Positions 9,069 through 17,736 of a stretch of DNA of 64,000 bases are shown piece by piece; position 1 is the stretch's first letter; each line of letters opens with the position of its first letter. Location: NCBI GenBank assembly GCA_963831645.1, contig CAWHQZ010000034.1, positions 1 through 64,000 of the forward strand. The letters are read 5' to 3'. The notes below the pieces were generated by a model that saw only the letters and a list, made by a program, of their open reading frames with translations, was not told the DNA's origin and did not search any database. Source of the stretch: CAWHQZ01 sp963831645 (GTDB lineage Bacteria; Pseudomonadota; Alphaproteobacteria; Rhizobiales; Aestuariivirgaceae). The position numbers and the translations under genes are program-made.

Positions 9069-9126
9069 CGGCGCCCTCCTTACGTATCAGCAGCTTTTGA
9101 GGCTTCGTTGATTCCAAGCCGGTGGC

Positions 9127-10107
9127 CTAACCGGGGTACCAGACTCTGCGAGGATCGTCTGGTGACCTTTGGAAAGTCCACGCCGATTCGATCAATCTCC
9201 GGAGATCGTATCGGGGCCGCCAGCCGAGCCTGAATTTCGCCTTGCTGTTGTCCATCCAAGTGGAGTGATAGTTGCTCGGAATGTCGATGGACCCGAGCTC
9301 TCTTGTCTGCAGAAGGTGCGCCGCCACCTCGGCGTAGTCGACTGGCTCGTCCATACAGATGTTGAACAGTTCACGCCGTGCCGATGAGTGGTCGAGCGCG
9401 ATGACTATCGCATCGACAAGGTCTTCAACATGCACGAAGTTGCGTTTCAACGGACGTCCATCAGCATCTCGAAGCAGCGGCACGGTTCCATTCCGCCGAC
9501 ATTGCTCGGCAACCGTCTGCGGCACGAGAGTTTTCCAGTCCGGACCCCCGAACACGTCCTCGCCGAAGGAAAGCGTATAGCGAAAATCATCCTTCTCCAT
9601 GATCCAAGGCGCGCGCAATATGCACCAATTGACGCCATATTGAATGCCAAACTGCGTGAGCATGACTTCTTCGAGAACTTTTGAGAGGGCGTAGCAACCA
9701 GGATACGCCATATGCGGCGTCCGCTCGGTAACGGGATCGTGGTGGTCATGGAAGAAATGCCCGACGCCAGCGTCGCCGCCAATCAGGATGAATTGTCGTG
9801 CGCTCGGGCTGGCCCGGAAAGCTTCCAGCAACCAGAACATTCCCTTGACTGTCACGTCCATGACGATCTCGGGAATCTCCTTGCATGTGGCAAGATGGAC
9901 GACGTGCGTCACCCCGGAAATCGCCGACGCCACGCATTCCCGATCGGAAATACTTCCTCTGATGACCTCCAGCCGGTCGTCCGTCTCGAGCATTCGCTGA
10001 TGGCAGAGCGCTCGCAGCCTGACTTTTGAAAAGCTCGGTTCCGCGAGCAGTCGGTCAACGAGCCGGCGTCCGACTTTTCCAGTGGCGCCGGTAACGAGAA
10101 GCAGCAT
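9127..10107 (-). CDS. NAD-dependent epimerase/dehydratase family protein
   Basis: A 326-residue extended SDR. The N-terminal Rossmann motif VTGATGKVGRRLVDRLL starts at residue 5, the middle segment has a Tyr-x3-Lys (YALSK) within MAYPGCYALSKVLEE, and ILRAPWI lies after it. These support NAD(P)-dependent sugar-nucleotide epimerase or dehydratase-like chemistry; the exact substrate is unknown. It is followed by cutC and preceded by a DUF4336 gene on the same strand, with gaps of 41-58 bases, so the three may be co-transcribed. Start ATG 10107. Confidence 0.88.
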   Translation of the reverse strand: MLLLVTGATGKVGRRLVDRLLAEPSFSKVRLRALCHQRMLETDDRLEVIRGSISDRECVASAISGVTHVVHLATCKEIPEIVMDVTVKGMFWLLEAFRASPSARQFILIGGDAGVGHFFHDHHDPVTERTPHMAYPGCYALSKVLEEVMLTQFGIQYGVNWCILRAPWIMEKDDFRYTLSFGEDVFGGPDWKTLVPQTVAEQCRRNGTVPLLRDADGRPLKRNFVHVEDLVDAIVIALDHSSARRELFNICMDEPVDYAEVAAHLLQTRELGSIDIPSNYHSTWMDNSKAKFRLGWRPRYDLRRLIESAWTFQRSPDDPRRVWYPG

Positions 10108-10148
10108 ATTCTTCTCCCATCGCTCAGGGTTCTTCCAACAGTTGCATA

Positions 10149-10869
10149 TTATCCGAGCGACGCAGCCAGTTTGCGCAACGCTCCTCGGGGATTGTCTTCA
10201 ATCGCTGCGCCGTGCGAGACAAGGATCTGTTTCAGCAACGGCAGCTCGGCCCACCGCTTGAGTTGCGCCGCGAGAGCAGCCTTGTCGTTGATCATCGCGA
10301 TTTTGACAGTAATCGGTACGTTCGGCTCATCGCCGGCGAAGCCCATAACCCGCAGCAACCATCCGCCGAAACCGGTTGCGTTACGGATGTTGCACACAAT
10401 GTCATTGAGGACCAGTGTCGTGCCGTTCGCTCCTTTGACTTCCAGTGCGGCCTCGCGCTCACCGGTTCCGGGAACGGTTACGAGCGCAACGCCGGGATCG
10501 TCGAAGTCGGCGCGTGTGGCATCGACGGTGAGCGCCTTCTCGACCTTCCGGCGCGCGCCTTGCGGCGTGATGACCTCAATCGCCGGATAGCGATCTTTCC
10601 AGATCTTCGCGTCGAGCCGATGATGATCGCTCGGTACGATCAGATACGCTGGCCTGCCGAATTCTTCGAGGAGGCGCATCTCTCCCTCGTCAAGTGCGAT
10701 CGCGCTGAAAATGACGAGCCGGCGATCACGCAACCGCGCCACCGTCATCCGCCGCGTGATATTGCCGATCGGCGTCGGTATTTCGCCGACTACGGTAAAA
10801 ATGTCGTCGTCAATCGCAGTCAGCTTGTCATGGGGGAGAACCCTCCATTCAGTGAACGGCCTGGCCATG
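10149..10869 (-). CDS. DUF4336 (metallo-beta-lactamase-like) protein
   Basis: About 239 residues from the ATG at 10869. The conserved opening (HDKLTAIDDDIFTVVGEIPT), RRMTVARLRDRRLVIFSAIA and the VPSDHHRLDAKIWKDRYP segment match the DUF4336 family, which has a metallo-beta-lactamase-like fold. The HHRLD segment is a degenerate metal-binding motif, and a later histidine occurs in LVSHGAAIEDNP. No function is established for the family. An in-frame upstream start at 10946 exists but the extra residues look unrelated. Confidence 0.75.
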
Positions 10870-11205
10870 GCTTGAACCTCGATGCTCGACTGATACGAAG
10901 GTGAACGAGCCTGCCCCCAAACGGCTTCCAGTGTCGTACGCGCCAAGTCAACACGCTGATGGCCGGGATCCTAAGCGGGGTAGCGCCACTTCGCCAACCA
11001 TGCAGGGATAGCCCAACCGACGCTATAGCCCGGAAGCCGACGCCCAGCGTCTTACGGTATGTGCCACAAGCAGACTCAGCAGTAAGGCATTCACCAAATC
11101 GCCCGGGCCAGGTCAACAAACAAGACGATGCCCGTTAGGCGGCCCTCCCTCGCTGGAGACCATGAAAGGAAGCAGCAGCCTAGCGAGGTCCCAGAGCCCT
11201 GTTAG
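10870..11205. other. Intergenic, nothing recognised
   Basis: This stretch lies between the DUF4336 gene start and the sulfatase stop. The short frames in it are antisense or unlike known proteins. No hairpin followed by a T-run, repeat or RNA gene was recognised. Confidence 0.4.
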
Positions 11206-12858
11206 CTACTGCTCTTCCGTCTCTCGCCGCCTCGTGTCCTTGATGTCTTCGAGGGTCTCTTCCATGATCGTCGCAGGGACGAAGCTCGGCGGGAACGAAC
11301 GCGGCGGGAACTCCTTGAACGTCGCCACAAACTTGAAGACCTCATCCATCGCCCCGTAGACCTGTCCGACGTGGTTGATCTGCCAGTCCCAGAAGGTGTT
11401 GGATGTGATGTCAGCCCGCTCGAACGGGTCCTGATATAGATTAAAGGTCTTCTGCAGCCGGAGTCTCGTAAACGGCTCTGCCCATACACCCATCGTGCCG
11501 GGAAGACGCTGCTCCGCGTAGACGTACTTGTAATCGCCCTGTCGCATGCCCACGAGCAAGCCATCGTCGTCGGCGTAGAAGAACTTGTCTCGGGCGCTTT
11601 TCACGCCGTTGTTGTTGGCTGCTGAGCCGCTCACTGAACGCAGGAAGGCAGACTGGTCGTACCCGTCCAGGTGCACCTTGTAGGCCCTGCCGTTGGCCTG
11701 ATAGCCCTTCAGTAGTTTGTTGATGATGTCGGGCTCGCCGGCGATGGCGCTGAACGTAGGAACCCAGTCATTGTGGCTCACGAGCTCGTTAGTGACCGTG
11801 CCGGGCTTGATCACGCCCGGCCACCGCACCAAGGCGGGGACGCGGAAGGCGCCTTCCCAGTTAGTGTTCTTCTCCGAGCGGAAGTGCGTCATCGCGCCGT
11901 CCGGCCACGTGTTCATGTGTGGGCCGTTGTCGCTGGTGTAGATGACGATCGTGTTGTTCGCGATCCCCATGTCGTCCAGGGCCTTGAGCAGCGTGCCGAT
12001 CGTATCGTCGTGCTCGATCATTCCGTCGATGTACTCGCTGTCGCCGTGCTGGTATCGGCCGCGGTGCTCCGGGCGCACGTGCGTGCGCAGGTGCATGCGG
12101 GTCGCGTTAAACCAGGCGAAGAACGGTTTGCCAGCAGCGTGCTGCCGCGTCATGAAGTCAATGGTCGCGGCGGAAGTCTCATCGTCAATGGTCTCCATCC
12201 GTTTCTTCGTGAGGGGACCGGTGTCCTCGATGGTCTGCATTCCGATCTTCCCGAAGCGAGGATCGACGGTGGGGTCGTCGGTGTTGGTCGCCTTGGTCTT
12301 GAGTACCCCGCGCGGGCCGAACTTCGCGAGATAGGCCGGGTCCTTCGGGTAGTCGGGCAGTTCCGGCTCCTCCTCGGCGTTGAGGTGATAGAGATTGCCG
12401 AAGAACTCATCGAAACCGTTTACGGTCGGCAGGGTCTCGTTCCGGTCGCCGACGTGGTTCTTACCGAACTGGCCCGTGGCATACCCGAGGTTCTTGAGCA
12501 GCCCACCGATGGAGGGATCAAGTTGGCTCATGCCCATGGGCGCACCCGGGAAGCCAACCTTGGTGAGCCCGGTGCGGATCCCGTGCTGGCCCGTGAGAAA
12601 GGCCGCGCGACCCGCGGTGCAGCTTTGTTCGCCGTAATAGTGTAGGAAGCGGAGGCCCTCGTTTGCGATGCGATCGATGTTGGGCGTCTCGTAGCCCATC
12701 AGGCCGTCGCTGTAGGCACTGATGTTGCTGATGCCGATGTCATCGCCGAAGATCACGAGGATGTTGGGCTTCGACGCATCCTGCGCCAGCGTAGCCTCGC
12801 CCGAGAGTATAAGTAGCGCCGCGACCGCAGCAGCACGCAAAAGGATGTGGCATCCCAT
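11206..12858 (-). CDS. Arylsulfatase (formylglycine-dependent), exported
   Basis: A 550-residue sulfatase that would hydrolyse sulfate esters outside the cytoplasm. Residues 1-25 form a signal peptide ending in LAQ. The metal-binding Asp-Asp pair is at 39-40 (FGDDIG). The signature SCTAGRAAFLTGQ places Cys80 at the position converted to formylglycine (C-x-A-x-R). Downstream motifs KPFFAWFN and IYTSDNGPHMNTWPDGAM complete the metal site. Start ATG 12858 has GGAGAG upstream. The protein needs a formylglycine-generating enzyme, and the gene encoding one 330 bases away on the other strand is degenerate. The substrate is unknown. Confidence 0.93.
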   Translation of the reverse strand: MGCHILLRAAAVAALLILSGEATLAQDASKPNILVIFGDDIGISNISAYSDGLMGYETPNIDRIANEGLRFLHYYGEQSCTAGRAAFLTGQHGIRTGLTKVGFPGAPMGMSQLDPSIGGLLKNLGYATGQFGKNHVGDRNETLPTVNGFDEFFGNLYHLNAEEEPELPDYPKDPAYLAKFGPRGVLKTKATNTDDPTVDPRFGKIGMQTIEDTGPLTKKRMETIDDETSAATIDFMTRQHAAGKPFFAWFNATRMHLRTHVRPEHRGRYQHGDSEYIDGMIEHDDTIGTLLKALDDMGIANNTIVIYTSDNGPHMNTWPDGAMTHFRSEKNTNWEGAFRVPALVRWPGVIKPGTVTNELVSHNDWVPTFSAIAGEPDIINKLLKGYQANGRAYKVHLDGYDQSAFLRSVSGSAANNNGVKSARDKFFYADDDGLLVGMRQGDYKYVYAEQRLPGTMGVWAEPFTRLRLQKTFNLYQDPFERADITSNTFWDWQINHVGQVYGAMDEVFKFVATFKEFPPRSFPPSFVPATIMEETLEDIKDTRRRETEEQ

Positions 12859-13191
12859 GTTTGCTCTCCATGTTTATAAACTGCCGCGCAGTCTCCCTCA
12901 GGAAATTACCAAATGCAAAATAAGGCGAGGTCATGTCGCCCGGTCGTAGACCGTCGCGGACCAGTATAGCCTGACGGGCGCATTGGCCCGGCACATGGAA
13001 GTTTCCGGAGGCGCAATCGGTGAATTTGAGAGAGACAACCAAGAAGACTTCGCAAAGGAGGCTCAGATGAAGCGCATCCATTACCTCGCAAAGCGCAGAA
13101 TGATCGACAGCAACGAATCGCACCAAGCAAATGAAAGTGTGCACGAGGTAGCGCCGACCGCCCTTGCCGCGGACCCACTTTGCATCCAAAT
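12859..13191. other. Intergenic region between sulfatase and FGE relic
   Basis: This is the divergent gap between the sulfatase start and the recognisable start of the formylglycine-generating enzyme relic. It may contain both promoters and perhaps a degenerate 5' extension of the relic. An AAAGGAGG-like sequence near 13055 precedes an ATG at 13067, but the frame that follows does not resemble FGE until the frameshift near 13210. Nothing else is recognised. Confidence 0.4.
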
Positions 13192-13498
13192 ATGGTGTGG
13201 ATTCCCGGCGGAACGTTTCTCATGGGATTCCGACCGGCACTATCCGGAGGAGGCGCCTGTCCACAAGGTCCGGGTCGACGGGTTCTGGATGGACCGATGC
13301 ACAGTGACAAACCGTGAGTTCGAGCGCTTCGTCAGGGAGACGGGCCATGTGACATGGGCCGAAAAGCCGGCGAATCCCGGATGACTATCCAAAATGGACG
13401 ACCAACTGGTACCAAGACCACGGTCGGATCGATAGCCCGTGCTGCACGATGGAGAACCCGCGCGGGCCAAGCGCGAGGACAGTTTTGATCCCCGCCCT
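13192..13498 (+). pseudogene. Relic of a formylglycine-generating enzyme (SUMF1/FGE family)
   Basis: The frame starts MVWIPGGTFLMG, the classic FGE opening. After one extra base near 13210 it continues as SDRHYPEEAPVHKVRVDGFW, MDRCTVTNREFERF and GHVTWAEKPANP. A second extra base near 13380 restores DDYPKWTTNWYQDHGRID and CCTMENPRG. In intact enzymes DYP lies near the N-terminus whereas WTTxWY and CCxxENPRG lie near the C-terminus, so roughly half of the gene is missing. A further shift (toward KREDSFDP) follows and the enzyme's last segment with the catalytic cysteines is absent. It is clearly non-functional and next to the sulfatase it would have activated. Confidence 0.85.
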
Positions 13499-14455
13499 CT
13501 AGAATACAAAAGTTCCCGAGACGATCGTGACGCTCATGTCGAACAGTCTCTCGACATTGTAATCCTGATAATGGCGGGCATTGAGAATAAAGGGGGTGTT
13601 GCCGATGTGCGTCGTATAGGTGAGCCCCGGGCCGATGGCATCCTTCTCGCCCTTGAACCCATCGAGGATAGCTGGCACGCCCGCGCCAGTGTCATCTGTG
13701 AGCTGGCGAAGATCGTATCCGACGACACCGAGGACCAGGCCGTTTCCGAAATCCCGGCCAATTGCCCACTCGAAGTGGAATTCATCGCCGGTGTCATAAT
13801 CGGTGGCCTCGTTCTCGAAGGCGAAGCCGAAGCCGAATGTCCCGTTGAACTGAAGCTTGGAGACAGGCTCGATATAGGTAAAAGCCCAGCCGAAATCGAT
13901 TGTCGGGCGATTGAGCCCGAGGTTGGGATTGAAACCCTCCTCGTAGCGCCCGGTGGGCAAAAGCCCCTGAACATAGAACCCGTGATGAAAATCGTCATGA
14001 TGCCAGCCAAGCTGGATCCGGGGGACCATGTCCATCGCGCCGAAGCCATCGGTTTGAAACTCCACGGTGTTGCCCAAAGGCCCGGTAACCTGCGCTTTAA
14101 TGTCGAGAAACCCGAACGGCACCGTCACCGAGACACCCGGGCTGCCGCCCAGGAATGTTGTCTCCGGAACGTGCAGGAGATTGAGCGCGCCGCTGATAAA
14201 CTCCCTGACTTCCAGGCCGGCATCGATCGACACTCCACCGAAGGTAATGTTCCCGCCAATGTCGCCTTCTATATAGGTTGCCGCACCGCTCACGTAGGTG
14301 CCGGGCGGCGGCGTCACCCCAGCTGAGAATGCACTGGTGCCAAGTGCATAGGACTGGAAGCCGCTCTCGGCAGCGATGGATGGAGATGACTGGCACGCGA
14401 CCAAAGCTGCGGCCGCAAGCACGATGCCGGGAAGCCCTAAACACGTTCGTCGCAT
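13499..14455 (-). CDS. Outer-membrane SphA/MetA-pathway-like protein
   Basis: A 318-residue exported protein starting at ATG 14455. The N-terminus has a hydrophobic signal with a possible lipobox (LVAC) and an alternative SPI-like end at IAAES. The rest alternates short beta strands and loops, for example GGNITFGGVSIDAGL, WAFTYIEPVSKLQFNGTFGF and FHFEWAIGRDFGNGL, ending in a strand with a terminal Phe (VSGTFVF), typical of outer-membrane barrels. It resembles the SphA/phenol MetA degradation family (PF13557), thought to pass hydrophobic compounds. Its stop codon abuts the FGE relic. Confidence 0.7.
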   Translation of the reverse strand: MRRTCLGLPGIVLAAAALVACQSSPSIAAESGFQSYALGTSAFSAGVTPPPGTYVSGAATYIEGDIGGNITFGGVSIDAGLEVREFISGALNLLHVPETTFLGGSPGVSVTVPFGFLDIKAQVTGPLGNTVEFQTDGFGAMDMVPRIQLGWHHDDFHHGFYVQGLLPTGRYEEGFNPNLGLNRPTIDFGWAFTYIEPVSKLQFNGTFGFGFAFENEATDYDTGDEFHFEWAIGRDFGNGLVLGVVGYDLRQLTDDTGAGVPAILDGFKGEKDAIGPGLTYTTHIGNTPFILNARHYQDYNVERLFDMSVTIVSGTFVF

Positions 14456-14756
14456 ATCTTTCCCCTTCGGTCCCCACGGCGCGCCGGCAGGGGCGCGACA
14501 AGCCAACCCTGCCGAACGATTTCACATATGAAATAGAGTATCCCCTAGGAGAGCGATAGTCGCCTCCTTTGACGAAACTGTGGCGGCGCCAGCGGCAGGC
14601 AACATTGGCGGTGCGGGATCCGGTTTCTCGACAGCCGATTGCATTAGCACGAGGGCGCTCTTTGAACGCGAAGAAATGCGGGCGTAGAAAATTCCTCGCC
14701 GCCCGGAACTCCAGATTCTCCTACGTGCCGAGCAATCTGATCACTGTCAGCTGGGG
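14456..14756. other. Intergenic, no gene recognised
   Basis: This runs from the outer-membrane gene start to the sulfatase fragment. It probably carries the promoter for the minus-strand gene. The plus-strand frame 14569-14811 looks like random coding potential. No further sulfatase similarity was found here. Confidence 0.4.
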
Positions 14757-14904
14757 CAAGGCCGTCATCCCGACATCCTCGTCATTTTCGGTGACGATAT
14801 CGGCCAGATGAATATCAGCGCCTATTCATTCGGCCTCGCCCGCGAGGGCATGATGTTCACCCGACTATTATTATGCCGAGCAGGGCTGCGCGGCGGCGCG
14901 GTCG
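14757..14904 (+). pseudogene. N-terminal fragment of a second sulfatase
   Basis: The frame gives HPDILVIFGDDIG and MNISAYSFGLA, then REGMMFT. Compared with the intact sulfatase at 11206-12858 (FGDDIGISNISAYSDGL), a segment of about a dozen residues (the equivalent of MGYETPNIDRIA) is missing. After one extra base near 14862 the frame continues DYYYAEQGCAAARS, the counterpart of the formylglycine signature C-x-A-x-R, and ends in a stop at 14905. Only the N-terminal part of the family remains. It is more diverged than a recent duplicate of the neighbour. Confidence 0.8.
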
Positions 14905-15008
14905 TAGTGGTGCCAGAGAGCACTCTATGTCAGAGTTGGGTCACAAGCCGCCCTGCCCTCCTCGGCGCTCGACTGCGAGAAAACTGGAAGCGGACTTTGC
15001 AGATTTGA

Positions 15009-15043
15009 CCGACGCGTTGGCCAAGTCTCGCAACCCTGCTTAG
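15009..15043. repeat. 35-bp direct repeat, copy 2
   Basis: Partner of 2440-2474 (33 of 35 bases identical). Read on the plus strand, it would encode the tail DALAKSRNPA followed by TAG; copy 1 would read DALAKPRDPA followed by TAG. Upstream in-frame codons here (RKLEADFADLT) look like the end of a protein, and copy 1 has a similar but shorter and shifted extension. The repeat may be the preserved 3' end of a lost gene. Its TTAG end contains the stop codon of the convergent PLP lyase gene. Confidence 0.8.
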
Positions 15044-16191
15044 ATCTCAGCCAGCGCTTGTTCCAGGTCGGCAATCAGATCGTCGGCCGCCTCGATGCCG
15101 ATCGAAAGCCGGATGAGGTTTTCCGGCACGATGCTGTCGGGACCTTCCACCGATCGGCGATGCTCGGCGAGACTTTCCACGCCCCCGAGGGACGTTGCCG
15201 GGAAGAATACCTTCAACCTGGCCGCAATGGCCTTGGCCTCGGATTGCCTCCCTCGGACTAGGACGGACATCATACCGCCGAAGCCGGCCCGCATCTGACG
15301 CGCCGCAACCTTGTGCCCCGGATGGCTCTCGAGGCCCGGATAGAGCACGCGCTCGACTTTCGGGTGGCCCTCGAAGTGCCTGGCCACCGCCAGCGCGTTT
15401 TCCGAGGCCTGGGCAAAGCGCACGTATAGCGTGCGCAGGCCGCGCAGCAGCAGCCAAGCCTCGAACGGCGGGATGATCGATCCGAGCGAGGTTCGCAGCG
15501 TGGCGATTTCGTTCCAGCGCTGGTTCACCGCTCCGGTCGTCAAGACGCCTGCCGTAACGTCGCTGTGCCCGTTGAGATATTTGGTGGCGGAGTGGAAAAC
15601 GATATCGGCGCCAAGCTCGAGCGGCCGGGTGGTGGGCGGCGGCGCGCAGGTGGAATCGACGACCAGCACAGCCCCGGCTGCGTGGGCGATTTCGGCAGCG
15701 GCTGCGATGTCTATGATGTCCCAGGTGGGATTGACCGGTGTTTCGATCCACAGCATCGCGGTTTTGCCCGGCTTGATGGATTTCGCCAGCGCCGCCGGGT
15801 CGCCAACATCGAACAGGTCGAGTCCGATACCGCGTTTGGATTGCTGCCGCAGCAGCCAGGTCTTGACGCCGTGATACATGATGTCGGGGGCGCTTACGCG
15901 CTGACCGGTCTCGAGCGTGTCGATGACGGCGGCCACGGCGGCCATGCCGGATGCGAAGAACAGCGAGGCGGTTCCGTGCTCCAACTCCGCGAGGAGCGCC
16001 TCAACGTGCGAAACGTTCGGGCTGCCGTTGCGGGCATAGAGATAGCCGCCGATGAGATCGTAGTTCTGGTCGCGGGCGAAGGTAGTCGCCTGCTGAAGCG
16101 CCGGCACGATGGCGCCGCTCAAGCTGTCGATGAGACGCCCGGCCTGGGCGGCGCGGGTACGCGGCTTCGGGCCGACGGTTATGGCCGTCAG
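15040..16191 (-). CDS. Cys/Met metabolism PLP-dependent lyase (cystathionine gamma-lyase/synthase family)
   Basis: A PLP enzyme of the trans-sulfuration family of about 383 residues. The cofactor lysine is in the motif FHSATKYLNGHSDVTAG, preceded by VDSTCAPPP and WIETPVNPTWDI, all conserved in cystathionine beta-/gamma-lyases and methionine gamma-lyase. The start is uncertain: no ATG or GTG is present near the expected N-terminus. A CTG at 16191 overlaps the TGA stop of the upstream SDR and would allow coupled translation. An ATG at 16254 would add residues unlike the family. Which sulfur substrate it uses cannot be decided here. Confidence 0.88.
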   Translation of the reverse strand: MTAITVGPKPRTRAAQAGRLIDSLSGAIVPALQQATTFARDQNYDLIGGYLYARNGSPNVSHVEALLAELEHGTASLFFASGMAAVAAVIDTLETGQRVSAPDIMYHGVKTWLLRQQSKRGIGLDLFDVGDPAALAKSIKPGKTAMLWIETPVNPTWDIIDIAAAAEIAHAAGAVLVVDSTCAPPPTTRPLELGADIVFHSATKYLNGHSDVTAGVLTTGAVNQRWNEIATLRTSLGSIIPPFEAWLLLRGLRTLYVRFAQASENALAVARHFEGHPKVERVLYPGLESHPGHKVAARQMRAGFGGMMSVLVRGRQSEAKAIAARLKVFFPATSLGGVESLAEHRRSVEGPDSIVPENLIRLSIGIEAADDLIADLEQALAEI

Positions 16192-16943
16192 ACATGCTGG
16201 CCGCCGTTGATGTGAAGCTCGGCGCCATTCACATAGCTTGATGCATCGGTGCACAGGAAATAGATGGCCTTGGCAACCTCCTCCGGCTGGCCAAGACGCT
16301 GCATCGGGATCTGGGGAATGATCTTCTCGGTGCCCGGCGAGAGAATGGCGGTGTCGATCTCACCGGGGGAGATCGCATTCACCCGGACACCCAAGGGAGC
16401 AAAGTCGGCGGCCATCTCACGGGTGAGAGAAGCAAGCGCCGCCTTGGAGGTTGCATAGGCGGCGCCCGCAAAGGGATGGACGCGCGAGCCGGCGATCGAT
16501 GTCACGTTCACGACGCAGCCTCCTGCCCTGGTGAGCTCATCGATCAGGCCGCGCGCCAGCATGATCGGGGCATGGAAGTTCACCTGGAACACTTTCTCCC
16601 AGTCGTCGTGCGTGGTGACGAGCGAATTGAGCCGGCCGCCGTCGGAGCTCTTCGGCGAGATGGCGGCATTGTTGACCAGAGCATGCAGGCAGTTGTCCTG
16701 GTCCCGGAGGCTTTTCCTGATGCGGTCAATTGCCTTCTCGACGTCGGCCGGATCCGCGAGATCTACCTGAATGTGATCCTCAGGGCCCATTTCCCAGGGA
16801 CAGTTCTCCGGAAAGGGCCGACGCGAGCACGACAGCACCCGCCATCCGGCGGTGGAGAATCTCTTCACCGTCGCATGACCGATGCCGCGCGAGGCGCCGG
16901 TGAGAACAAGCGTCTTTTTCAGGTTGCCCGGAGCAGCTGCCAT
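16188..16943 (-). CDS. SDR family oxidoreductase
   Basis: A 251-residue classical short-chain dehydrogenase from ATG 16943. Visible motifs are the coenzyme site TGASRGIGHA (near residue 15), the NNAAIS motif, catalytic Ser in VTSIAGS and Tyr-x3-Lys in YATSKAALASL, and the C-terminal ELHINGGQHV. It overlaps the start of the PLP lyase gene and lies 19 bases downstream of pdxH, suggesting a pdxH-SDR-PLP lyase operon. Having pyridoxal-phosphate synthesis and a PLP enzyme in one unit is suggestive but not proof of a shared pathway. Substrate unknown. Confidence 0.9.
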   Translation of the reverse strand: MAAAPGNLKKTLVLTGASRGIGHATVKRFSTAGWRVLSCSRRPFPENCPWEMGPEDHIQVDLADPADVEKAIDRIRKSLRDQDNCLHALVNNAAISPKSSDGGRLNSLVTTHDDWEKVFQVNFHAPIMLARGLIDELTRAGGCVVNVTSIAGSRVHPFAGAAYATSKAALASLTREMAADFAPLGVRVNAISPGEIDTAILSPGTEKIIPQIPMQRLGQPEEVAKAIYFLCTDASSYVNGAELHINGGQHV

Positions 16944-16962
16944 GAGATTCTGCCGCCGCAGT

Positions 16963-17616
16963 TCAGGGGAAGAGCCGCATCGTCGTCCAGCCGCCCTCCA
17001 ATTGCGCGCGCGTGAAGAGCACCCGATCATGCAGCCGGAAGGGCCGATCCTGCCAGAACTCGATGGTACCCGGCACGACCCGGAAGCCGGACCAGTAGGG
17101 CGGCCGTGGCACCTTGCCCAAGGCGAACCTGGCGGTCTTGCTTGCCACGGCTGCTTCGAGAGCAAATCGGCTTTCCAGCGGTCGTGATTGCGCGGAAGCC
17201 CAGGCGCCGATCTGGCTGAGCCGCGGGCGCGTGGCGAAGTACTCGTCCGCGTCCGCCACGGAAACCTGCTCGACGGCGCCACGCACCCTTATCTGCCGAC
17301 GCAGGGATTTCCAGTGGAAGCACAAGGCCGCCTTGCCGATCGATAACAGTTCCCTGCCCTTCTCGCTTTCGAGGTTCGTATAGAACACGAAGCCCTTTTC
17401 GTCGAAACTCTTGAGCAAAACCATCCTCACATTCGGCAAACCCTGGCTGTCCACCGTTGCGAGGCTCATGGCCTCCGGATCGTTGGGCTCCGCCTGCCGG
17501 GCTTGCTCGTACCAGTCGCGGAACAGCGCCAGCGGCTCCCGAAGCTGCGATACTCCGTCGGCCAGTCTTTCATCCTGATTGGTTAACGTGGCGTCGCCGC
17601 GACTACCTGCTTTCAT
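16963..17616 (-). CDS. pdxH: Pyridoxamine 5'-phosphate oxidase
   Basis: FMN-dependent enzyme that oxidises pyridoxine or pyridoxamine 5'-phosphate to pyridoxal 5'-phosphate. From ATG 17616 it has 217 residues, normal length. Recognisable segments are PEAMSLATVDSQGLPNVRM (FMN/substrate region), GFVFYTNLESEKGREL, the RQIRVRGAVEQV strand, and the C-terminal RLHDRVLFTR and WTTMRLFP. An upstream in-frame start (17655) would add 13 residues not typical of the family. In other Rhizobiales pdxH is also near fabI, as here. Confidence 0.95.
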   Translation of the reverse strand: MKAGSRGDATLTNQDERLADGVSQLREPLALFRDWYEQARQAEPNDPEAMSLATVDSQGLPNVRMVLLKSFDEKGFVFYTNLESEKGRELLSIGKAALCFHWKSLRRQIRVRGAVEQVSVADADEYFATRPRLSQIGAWASAQSRPLESRFALEAAVASKTARFALGKVPRPPYWSGFRVVPGTIEFWQDRPFRLHDRVLFTRAQLEGGWTTMRLFP

Positions 17617-17736
17617 CTGACCCACCACGTTCCCTAACCGGCGCTGGCAAGTCACAGGATTACCACATTGCCAACCCTAAATACCGGCCCCATAAGGTTC
17701 ATGTTGGCACGAATTTGCCAGCACTGGGGGTCTTTG

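Noticed and set aside
14569..14811. An 80-codon plus-strand frame as a gene
   Set aside because: No ribosome site, no similarity, and it overlaps the sulfatase fragment in another frame.
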